Of a DNA stretch of 7,802 nt, positions 1-4,732 are shown piece by piece. Origin of the DNA: an uncultured Eubacteriales bacterium (GTDB taxonomy: Bacteria > Bacillota > Clostridia > Christensenellales > Aristaeellaceae); assembly GCA_900542395.1 (NCBI GenBank), contig UQNM01000092.1, positions 1-7,802 on the forward strand. Direction: 5' to 3'. Each line of letters opens with the position of its first letter. Position 1 is the first letter of the stretch. The notes beneath the pieces are model-generated. The model made no database searches. It was not told the DNA's origin and saw nothing but the letters and a program-made list of their open reading frames with translations. A program made the position numbers and the translations under genes.

Positions 1-55
1 CGGCGCTGACCGAGCGGCGTCGAGCCGCGAGAATCCAGTCCTGTTTCCCGCACCA
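1..55 (+). other. Left-edge fragment: possible 3' end of a class II tRNA-like RNA, or tail of an upstream gene
   Basis: The fragment ends in CCCGCACCA at 47-55, directly before a terminator, as tRNA 3' ends often do. A 5-bp hairpin (GCGGC 14-18, GCCGC 24-28) sits where a long variable arm of a Leu/Ser-type tRNA would be. Positions 38-55 match a tRNA-Leu-like T-stem 3' half plus acceptor strand. Against this, the expected T-loop reads ATCCAGT (33-39) rather than TTCRANY, and the 5' half of the T-stem (28-32) does not pair with 40-44. The rest lies outside the window. The alternative is a protein tail: the frame from position 2 is open for 18 codons and stops with TAA at 56-58, also next to the terminator. 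I cannot decide between the two. Confidence 0.25.
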
Positions 56-56
56 T

Positions 57-92
57 AAAAGAAACTCGGCGAAGGCGCTGAGTTTCTTTTTT
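57..92 (+). terminator. Intrinsic terminator of the upstream unit
   Basis: AAAAGAAACTC (57-67) pairs perfectly with GAGTTTCTTTT (80-90) around a 12-base loop, and a run of six T ends the structure (87-92). The A run on the 5' side means it could also work on the opposite strand. It separates the left-edge transcript from the galM promoter. Confidence 0.75.
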
Positions 93-174
93 GCAAACCG
101 GGAAACGGACTTGAAGAAGCCGCAATGAATCAAGCCTATCCTCCATCCCCTCCCCGAAATTCTCCGGATACAGG

Positions 175-203
175 TTGACGCTTTTTTGAATTGCTGATAT
201 ACT
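175..203 (+). promoter_or_regulatory. Sigma-A-type promoter for galM
   Basis: A -35 box TTGACG (175-180) and a -10 box TATACT (198-203) are separated by exactly 17 bases. A TG dinucleotide at 195-196 makes this an extended -10. Transcription would start near 210, giving a leader of about 40 bases. An 8-bp palindrome AAACGTTT (220-227) lies just after the predicted start and could be an operator, but I see no proof of one. The stretch 93-174 between terminator and promoter shows no gene. Confidence 0.75.
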
Positions 204-235
204 GACTGTACAAAAGAACAAACGTTTATTTTGCA

Positions 236-242
236 AAAGGAG
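236..242 (+). promoter_or_regulatory. Ribosome binding site that fixes the galM start
   Basis: AAAGGAG ends 9 bases before the ATG at 252. A possible TTG start at 231 lies upstream of this site, so it would place the RBS inside the coding region. The ATG is therefore preferred. Confidence 0.8.
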
Positions 243-251
243 ACGACAGCG

Positions 252-1307
252 ATGGCTATATCGAAAAAACCTTTCGGCGTTACGCCGGATGGGCATGACG
301 TCACGCAATTCACCCTGACCAATGCGCGCGGCGCGTCTGTGCGCGTCATCAACTACGGCGCGATTCTCACCAGCATCATCGTGCCGGATCGCAACGGCGT
401 GCTGGATGACGTCGCGCTGGGCTTTGACAATCTGGAAGGCTATCTCGCCGATCACGGCAGCATGGGCGACACGGTTGGCCGCTACGGCAATCGCATCGCG
501 CAGGCTCGCTTCACCATCGACGGCGCGACGTATCAACTGGATCGCAACAACGGCGAAAACCATCTCCACGGCGTTCTGAGCAAACAGCTTTGGGCGGCCG
601 ACCCGGTTGAAACCGCAAACGGCGACTTCCTCCGCCTGCATTACGTCAGCCCGGACGGCGAAGATCATTTTCCCGGCACGCTGGACGTCACCGTGACATA
701 CGGCTGGGATGACGACTGCAACCTCTCCATCCGCTATGAAGCGACGACCGACAAGGCCACGCACTGCAACATGACCAATCACACCTATTTCAACCTCGCG
801 GGCTGCACCAGCGGCTCCATCTGCGATCATATCCTCACCGTCGATGCGGACGCGATCACGCCGGTCAGCGGCAAGGCGCTCATTCCGACGGGCGGATATA
901 TGCCCGTGGCGGGCACGCCGTTTGATATGCGCAGCGGCCTGCGGCTGGGCGACGGCCTCGCCGCTACAAGCACCTGCCCGCAGATGGCTTACGCGGGCGG
1001 CTACGACCATAATTTTGTCCTCCGCAAGGGCGAAGCGATGGGGCGCGCCGCAAAGCTGTATGACCCGAAGAGCGGCCGCGTGATGGAAACGCTGACCGAT
1101 CAGCCCGGCGTTCAGGTCTATTCCGCCTGCGCGACCAACATTCCCGGCGGCAAGGGCGGCGCGCATTACGGCAAATACTGCGCGGTCTGCCTCGAAACCC
1201 AGCATTTCCCGGATTCGCCGAACCAGCCGCAGTTTATCGGCACGACGCTCCTGCGCCCCGGCGAAAAATACGACACGACGACCATTTACGCCTTCCGCAC
1301 CGAATGA
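252..1307 (+). CDS. galM: Aldose 1-epimerase (mutarotase)
   Basis: The gene encodes 351 residues, the usual length for this family. The enzyme interconverts the alpha and beta anomers of galactose and glucose, supplying the Leloir pathway; it has no signal peptide and should be cytosolic. Motifs in order are GRYGNRI (77-82 with the Asn-Arg-Ile end), NHLHG (103-107), NHTYFNL (176-182), YDHNF (251-255) and LETQHFPDSPN (314-324). By comparison with the characterised Lactococcus enzyme, His177 is the general acid, Glu315 the general base, and His104 and Asp252 bind sugar. All are present, so it should be active. The start is the ATG behind AAAGGAG rather than the TTG seven codons earlier. It has its own promoter and terminator, so it is probably monocistronic. 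No other galactose gene lies nearby, which suggests general sugar scavenging rather than a dedicated operon. Confidence 0.95.
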   Translation: MAISKKPFGVTPDGHDVTQFTLTNARGASVRVINYGAILTSIIVPDRNGVLDDVALGFDNLEGYLADHGSMGDTVGRYGNRIAQARFTIDGATYQLDRNNGENHLHGVLSKQLWAADPVETANGDFLRLHYVSPDGEDHFPGTLDVTVTYGWDDDCNLSIRYEATTDKATHCNMTNHTYFNLAGCTSGSICDHILTVDADAITPVSGKALIPTGGYMPVAGTPFDMRSGLRLGDGLAATSTCPQMAYAGGYDHNFVLRKGEAMGRAAKLYDPKSGRVMETLTDQPGVQVYSACATNIPGGKGGAHYGKYCAVCLETQHFPDSPNQPQFIGTTLLRPGEKYDTTTIYAFRTE

Positions 1308-1325
1308 TCCTCTTGCATGCCTCTC

Positions 1326-1356
1326 AAGCGCCCGATTTTTGTCGGGCGCTTTTATT
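1326..1356 (+). terminator. Intrinsic terminator of galM
   Basis: AAGCGCCCGA (1326-1335) pairs perfectly with TCGGGCGCTT (1342-1351) around the loop TTTTTG, followed by a short T-rich tail. The opposite strand lacks a T run, so it probably stops only galM transcripts. The left copy of the 11-bp direct repeat starts inside its tail. Confidence 0.9.
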
Positions 1357-1365
1357 TACATACAA
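1355..1365 (+). repeat. Left copy of 11-bp direct repeat (putative target duplication)
   Basis: TTTACATACAA, identical to 1585-1595. The identity ends at 11 bases: the bases outside the two copies differ on both sides (A/G before, T/G after). Confidence 0.7.
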
Positions 1366-1369
1366 TAGA

Positions 1370-1395
1370 TGAGTAAATCCGGAATTTTGCACAAA
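1370..1395 (+). repeat. Left imperfect terminal inverted repeat
   Basis: It begins TGAG and ends GCACAAA. It matches the reverse complement of 1552-1577 at 19 of 26 positions, with both ends strongly conserved. It overlaps a local palindrome GGAATTT (1381-1387) / AAATTCC (1393-1399). Confidence 0.6.
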
Positions 1396-1430
1396 TTCCA
1401 ATAACGAGCGCGCGATGCGCGCCTGCCTAA

Positions 1431-1478
1431 CTCCCTCAGTCACGGCTGCGCCGTGCCAGCTCCCTCGAAGAGGGAGCT
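1431..1478. repeat. Central double-hairpin repeat unit
   Basis: Two adjacent hairpins: CACGGC (1441-1446) with GCCGTG (1450-1455), and AGCTCCCTC (1458-1466) with GAGGGAGCT (1470-1478), each with a 3-base loop. From memory this unit closely resembles an intergenic repeat found in many copies in gut Clostridia. I cannot confirm that without a search. Confidence 0.6.
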
Positions 1479-1520
1479 CTTTATCAGGTTGCTTTCCGTC
1501 TAAGCAATAAGTTACGCCGT

Positions 1521-1550
1521 GCCCGTAGGGGCGCGCATTGCGCGTCCGCG
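1521..1550. repeat. GC-rich palindromic repeat in the right arm
   Basis: The block contains GTAGGGGCGCGCATTG, followed by a partly complementary CGCGTCCGCG. Its reverse complement resembles 1408-1422, so it belongs to the symmetric arms of the element. Similar GTAGGGGCG blocks are, as I recall, common between genes in Clostridia. Confidence 0.5.
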
Positions 1551-1551
1551 C

Positions 1552-1577
1552 TTTGTGCGACATTCGTTTTTTGCTCA
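1552..1577 (-). repeat. Right imperfect terminal inverted repeat
   Basis: Read on the minus strand it begins TGAGCAAA and ends CGCACAAA, pairing with 1370-1395 at 19 of 26 positions. Confidence 0.6.
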
Positions 1578-1584
1578 ATGACTG

Positions 1585-1595
1585 TTTACATACAA
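1585..1595 (+). repeat. Right copy of 11-bp direct repeat, overlapping a stop codon
   Basis: TTTACATACAA. On the minus strand it contains the final TGT (partly), ATG and TAA codons of the receiver protein gene, showing which copy belongs to the original target. Confidence 0.7.
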
Positions 1596-3301
1596 GGCGC
1601 ACTCCCCTCCTTCGCCGCCCGCACGGTGCAGGCCAGCTTTCCCGGCTCGACCGGCTTGCCCAGATAGCCGTCCATGCCCGCCTCGAAAATCCGTTCGCGC
1701 ACATCGTCAAACGAATTGGCCGTCATCGCGATGATCGGGATGCGCTCCGCGTCCTCCCGGCCGCTGGCGCGAATGGCGCGCGCCGCCTCGCAGCCGTCCA
1801 TCACCGGCATCTGCATATCCATCAAAATCACGTCGTAAGTTCCGGCCGCCGCCGCTTCAAACCGCCGAAGTGCCTGCAAGCCGTCCGCCACCCGGTCGCA
1901 GGCCGCGCCCTCGTCGGTCAGCAGCTTCTGAATGATTTCCGCGTTCAATTCTCCGTCCTCCGCCAGCAGCACGCGAACGCCCTCCAGCCGTTTTGCGCCG
2001 CCCGCCGCCTGCTGCGCGCAGTCGCCCAAATCGACGGGTTTGCGCTCCTCCCGGCTGTCCTCCAGCACCGCCATCACCTTCTGAACCTGCGCCTGAATCT
2101 GCCGGGCAAACCGCTTCATGTCCTCGCCGTCCTTCGTCATGTTCATCAGCGTGGTCAGCCCGAGCACGGCGTTGAGCGGCGTTCGGATTCCGCGGCTGAC
2201 GCTGCGAATCAGTCGGCTCCTTTTTTCCTGTTCGTTCGTCACCTGTTCGCGCAGGTTTTCCGCCCGCCGAACGGATTCGCGAAGCGCCGCGTTGACGCTT
2301 TTCAGCTCGCGGTTCGCCTTTTCCTGCGCCAGTTCGCTTCGCCGCGCGTCCGCCGCCTTGCGATTCGCGTCGATCAGCCTGCGGATGCTCACGTCGAGCA
2401 GCGCGGCCACCGCCGCCAGCATCGCCCCGATGAGCGCGGCGATGCGCGCAATGAGCGCCGTATAATCCTCCATCACGTTCTGCACCAGCGCGCAGGCCGC
2501 CTCGCAAACCACCATATACGGCGTATCCCCGATGGGTCGATAGGCCAGATAGACGCGCTCCTTTTTCGCTTCGAGCGTCCTGCATCCGGCTTGACCCACG
2601 CGGATATCCGCCTGAGCCGACGCTTTCTCCGCCCCGGCATAGCGCAGAAAAATATCGTCTTGATCCCACACGTCGTCCGCGGCATAGACCGCGCGCCCGT
2701 CGCGCCTTATGATGCAGACGTTCGCCTGCCCGCCATAGGCGCAAAAGGACAGCGTGCCGTTGACGCTGCCCGGCGTATACGCCAGCGCAATCGCGTCATA
2801 TGGCTCGCCCTGCACGAAAAACGGCTCGATCGGCTTCACGACAAAAAAGGCCTCCTCGCCGTTCCAGCTTCGGTAGCCGGAGACCGTCTTTCCCGCCGTC
2901 AGCCTGCCGCTGTTTTCCCTGTCCATCTTCTGCCATCCGGTTCGCCCGCTCACGCTGACATAGTGTCCGTCCGTCGTCACAAAAAGAACGTCCCGAACGC
3001 TTTTCCCGTTCAGCGCCGACAGAAACCGGCTGTCCGCGGCCAGATCAATCTCCCGACGGCCCTGCGAAAAGAGATAGCGCTCCATCGTCTCCGTCAGCTC
3101 ATCCGATGTGTTCAGCCGCGTGGCATACGGCTTTTCGAGCTGCTCCATGACGACCTCCATATCCCGCTTGCAGCTTTCCTCGATGGATTCCCGCGCTGCG
3201 CGCAGGCCGCAAATCAGACAGATGCCCATGCCCAGAAACATCATCGCGCAGGCCGCTGTCGTCATCCACATCAGGCGCTTGGTTTTTCCTTTGTTTTTCA
3301 T
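1586..3301 (-). CDS. Membrane-anchored hybrid-kinase-like protein with receiver, lacking catalytic His and ATPase domain
   Basis: The product has 571 residues. A membrane segment (about 12-33) is followed by an extracytoplasmic sensor region (about 34-280, possibly Cache-like), a second membrane segment (about 282-303), a long predicted coiled coil (about 305-365), a kinase dimerisation helix region (about 361-415) and a receiver (about 441-565). The dimerisation motif reads SRGIRTPLNA where SHEIRTPLNA is expected: Arg370 replaces the phospho-acceptor His and Gly371 the Glu. The N, G1 and G2 boxes of an ATPase domain are absent; only about 25 residues link the helix region to the receiver. 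The receiver is intact: Glu448/Asp449, phospho-acceptor Asp495 in MDMQMP, Thr527, Lys549 in GKP. It therefore cannot autophosphorylate but could accept phosphate from another kinase or an Hpt protein. The ATG follows AGGGGAG at a spacing of 12. The frame is undamaged, which argues for a degenerate but working protein rather than a pseudogene. Confidence 0.85.
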   Translation of the reverse strand: MKNKGKTKRLMWMTTAACAMMFLGMGICLICGLRAARESIEESCKRDMEVVMEQLEKPYATRLNTSDELTETMERYLFSQGRREIDLAADSRFLSALNGKSVRDVLFVTTDGHYVSVSGRTGWQKMDRENSGRLTAGKTVSGYRSWNGEEAFFVVKPIEPFFVQGEPYDAIALAYTPGSVNGTLSFCAYGGQANVCIIRRDGRAVYAADDVWDQDDIFLRYAGAEKASAQADIRVGQAGCRTLEAKKERVYLAYRPIGDTPYMVVCEAACALVQNVMEDYTALIARIAALIGAMLAAVAALLDVSIRRLIDANRKAADARRSELAQEKANRELKSVNAALRESVRRAENLREQVTNEQEKRSRLIRSVSRGIRTPLNAVLGLTTLMNMTKDGEDMKRFARQIQAQVQKVMAVLEDSREERKPVDLGDCAQQAAGGAKRLEGVRVLLAEDGELNAEIIQKLLTDEGAACDRVADGLQALRRFEAAAAGTYDVILMDMQMPVMDGCEAARAIRASGREDAERIPIIAMTANSFDDVRERIFEAGMDGYLGKPVEPGKLACTVRAAKEGSAPCM

Positions 3302-3393
3302 GGCCGATCGACGCTCCCCTTTTGCTTTTCCGCCCTTTTTTGATGGATTGACCCATTTTGATATTTTATTCTATGTTTCATGTCCGCGTGATA

Positions 3394-3402
3394 TGATATA
3401 AT
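3394..3402 (+). promoter_or_regulatory. Extended -10 promoter element for the bile salt hydrolase gene
   Basis: TGATATAAT is a consensus extended -10, about 30 bases before the start codon. The -35 position (3374-3379, TGTTTC) is weak, as is common with an extended -10. A second, weaker candidate is TTGACC (3348-3353) with TATGTT (3372-3377). The whole of 3302-3432 is an AT-rich divergent promoter region, so control of this gene and the minus-strand gene may be linked. I could not assign a convincing minus-strand promoter. Confidence 0.6.
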
Positions 3403-3416
3403 AGATGTGAATTTTT

Positions 3417-3424
3417 GAAGGAGG
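3417..3424 (+). promoter_or_regulatory. Ribosome binding site that decides the hydrolase start
   Basis: GAAGGAGG lies 8 bases before the ATG at 3433 but only 2 bases before the ATG at 3427, which is too close. A TTG at 3415 would overlap it. The site therefore selects 3433, which makes Cys residue 2, as the enzyme mechanism needs. Confidence 0.85.
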
Positions 3425-3432
3425 CAATGTTT

Positions 3433-4407
3433 ATGTGTACAGCCGTATCCCTGCTTTCCGGCGACTTTTATTTCGGCCGCAATCTGGATTATGAATTTTC
3501 CTATGGCGACGAGGTGACCGTCACCCCGCGCGGCTACACATTCCCCATGCGCGGGCACGCGCCCCTGCGCACCCGTTACGCCATCATCGGCATGGCCTAT
3601 GTGCAGGGCGATTACCCGCTCTATTACGACGCGATCAACGAAAAGGGGCTGGGCGTTGCCGGGCTCAACTTCGTCGGCAACGCGGTATATTTCCCCGCTC
3701 AGGCGGGGCGCGACAACGTGACCCAGTTCGAGCTGATCCCGTGGCTGCTCGGCCAATGCGCCACGCTCTGCGAGGCGCGCGAGCTGCTTGGCCGCATCAA
3801 TCTGCTCAACGAGCCGTTCAGCCCCGAGCTGCCGCTGGCACAGCTCCACTGGCTCATCGCGGATCAGACCGGCTCCATCACCGTCGAATCCACGGCGGAC
3901 GGCCTGCACGTCTACGATAACCCGGTCGGCGTGCTGACCAACAACCCGCCGTTCCCGATGCAGCTTTTCCAGCTCAACAACTACATGGCGCTCTCGCCGG
4001 AATCCCCGAAGAACACGTTCGCCCCGGATGCGCCGCTGACGACGTACAGCCGCGGCATGGGCGCGATGGGGCTTCCGGGCGACCTGTCCAGCCAGTCCCG
4101 TTTCGTCCGCGTCGCCTTCACGCGCGCGCACTCCCTGTGCAAGCCGACGGAAGAAAGCCGCGTCAACCAGTTCTTCCACATTCTCACCTCTGTGGAACAG
4201 CAGCGCGGCTGCTGCTCGCTGGGCGACGGCAAATACGAAATCACGCTGTATTCAAGCTGCTGCAACGCCACCCGGGGCATCTATTACTACACCACCTACG
4301 ACAACCGGCAGATCACGGCCGTGGACATGCACAACGAAAATCTCGACGGCGACGCGCTGATCCGCTACCCGCTGCTTCAAAGCTCCGCCTTCTTAAAGCA
4401 AAATTGA
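3433..4407 (+). CDS. bsh: Choloylglycine hydrolase family protein (bile salt hydrolase, less likely penicillin V acylase)
   Basis: The product has 324 residues, the normal size for Gram-positive bile salt hydrolases. These N-terminal-nucleophile enzymes cleave the amide bond of glycine- or taurine-conjugated bile salts in the cytoplasm. The start gives MCTA, so removal of Met exposes the nucleophile Cys2. The other conserved active-site residues are present: Arg16 and Asp19 in FGRNLD, Asn79 in GLNF, the Asn pair 170-171 in VLTNNP, and Arg223 in SSQSRFVR. Their spacing follows the Clostridium perfringens enzyme within a few residues. The loop YSRGMG (205-210) lies in a region reported to influence glycine/taurine preference, but I do not predict substrate. 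Penicillin V acylases share the fold and cannot be excluded. There is no signal peptide. The gene has its own promoter and terminator and is probably monocistronic; it points to a host-gut habitat. Confidence 0.9.
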   Translation: MCTAVSLLSGDFYFGRNLDYEFSYGDEVTVTPRGYTFPMRGHAPLRTRYAIIGMAYVQGDYPLYYDAINEKGLGVAGLNFVGNAVYFPAQAGRDNVTQFELIPWLLGQCATLCEARELLGRINLLNEPFSPELPLAQLHWLIADQTGSITVESTADGLHVYDNPVGVLTNNPPFPMQLFQLNNYMALSPESPKNTFAPDAPLTTYSRGMGAMGLPGDLSSQSRFVRVAFTRAHSLCKPTEESRVNQFFHILTSVEQQRGCCSLGDGKYEITLYSSCCNATRGIYYYTTYDNRQITAVDMHNENLDGDALIRYPLLQSSAFLKQN

Positions 4408-4419
4408 CCGTCTTTCCCC

Positions 4420-4450
4420 GCCCGACGCGCGCCGTCGGGCTTTTTTCTTT
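4420..4450 (+). terminator. Intrinsic terminator of the bile salt hydrolase gene
   Basis: GCCCGACG (4420-4427) pairs perfectly with CGTCGGGC (4433-4440) around a CGCGC loop, followed by TTTTTTCTTT. It starts 13 bases after the stop codon. Confidence 0.92.
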
Positions 4451-4601
4451 CTCTGCCTTTTCTGTGCCGTTTGGATTCTCCCGTTCAAACGGTTACGCAG
4501 CGTCTTCCCGTTTTCAAAATCACTCGTAACTTTTTTATTCGTCCATCGCGGCGATTCGCCTTATTTTTCAAAGCCAGACCGCAGAAAAAATCTGTTTCCG
4601 C
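4451..4601. other. Intergenic stretch with one inverted repeat
   Basis: The gap between the two plus-strand genes is 325 bases (4408-4732). Apart from the terminator, promoter and leader listed separately, this part holds no gene. It contains a 7-bp inverted repeat, CCGTTTG (4467-4473) and CAAACGG (4486-4492), more than 100 bases upstream of the next promoter. This could be a distant operator or chance. Confidence 0.4.
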
Positions 4602-4630
4602 TTGCATTCGCAGGGGGTCTGTTCTATAAT
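4602..4630 (+). promoter_or_regulatory. Sigma-A-type promoter of the c-di-GMP operon
   Basis: A -35 box TTGCAT (4602-4607) and a perfect -10 box TATAAT (4625-4630) are separated by 17 bases. Transcription should start near 4637, which leaves a leader of about 95 bases before the start codon. Confidence 0.8.
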
Positions 4631-4664
4631 GGAAAAGTAAGACATTTGAGCTAAATATGTTCAT

Positions 4665-4706
4665 CCCCCTCCGGAGTGTGGCTTCACACCGCGGCTCCGA
4701 CGGGGG
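4665..4706 (+). promoter_or_regulatory. Long hairpin in the 5' leader of the c-di-GMP operon
   Basis: Three nested helices stack into one hairpin: CCCCC (4665-4669) with GGGGG (4702-4706), CGGAG (4672-4676) with CTCCG (4695-4699), and TGTG (4677-4680) with CACA (4685-4688) closed by a GCTT loop. A 2x2 internal loop and a 6-base bulge (4689-4694) interrupt it. No T run follows, so it is not a standard terminator. The RBS (GAGGTGA, 4716-4722) begins 10 bases after it and is part of an 11-base near-palindrome, GAGGTGACCTC. It does not match the c-di-GMP-I or -II riboswitch consensus as I know them. Its role is unknown. Confidence 0.5.
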
Positions 4707-4732
4707 CTTTAAGTTGAGGTGACCTCTTCTCC

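Larger units (their letters stand above)
1355..1595. mobile_element. MITE-like palindromic element with 11-bp flanking direct repeats
   Basis: The sequence TTTACATACAA occurs at 1355-1365 and again, exactly, at 1585-1595, bracketing 219 bp. Just inside lie imperfect inverted repeats of 26 bases (1370-1395 and 1552-1577, 19 of 26 matching). A further 15-base GC-rich palindromic block appears at 1408-1422 and, inverted with two differences, at 1531-1545. The centre holds two tight hairpins. There is no coding sequence of its own. This architecture fits a small non-autonomous transposable element that duplicated an 11-bp target. The right copy of the duplication includes the TAA stop of the minus-strand gene, so the element landed at the very end of that gene without disrupting it. 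The transposase family that would move it is unknown. Confidence 0.6.

Noticed and set aside
1355..1595. CRISPR array or phage attachment site as the explanation for the repeats
   Set aside because: There are only two direct-repeat copies and no regular spacers, and no integrase gene is visible. Inverted ends with a short flanking duplication fit a transposable element better.
1324..1710. A 128-codon minus-strand open frame across the intergenic element
   Set aside because: It includes the galM terminator, the repeats and an out-of-frame part of the receiver gene. Similar frames appear wherever this kind of repeat occurs and are unlikely to be translated.
1586..3301. Calling the kinase-like gene a pseudogene
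   Set aside because: The 571-codon frame is intact, has an RBS, and keeps all receiver residues. The missing parts are in-frame losses rather than frameshifts or stops.
1538..3343. A 601-codon open frame on the plus strand opposite the kinase-like gene
   Set aside because: It runs from inside the mobile-like element into the divergent promoter region, is rich in Arg, His, Pro and Ala with no domain, and lies opposite a gene with clear membrane and receiver motifs.
3298..4179. A 293-codon open frame on the minus strand opposite the bile salt hydrolase gene
   Set aside because: It overlaps the hydrolase, its promoter and the start of the divergent gene, and its product has no recognisable motif. 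The hydrolase active-site residues all lie on the other strand.
4637..4732. c-di-GMP riboswitch before the c-di-GMP operon
   Set aside because: I looked for the conserved GEMM loops and the class II core and saw neither. The leader hairpin is too simple for either class.
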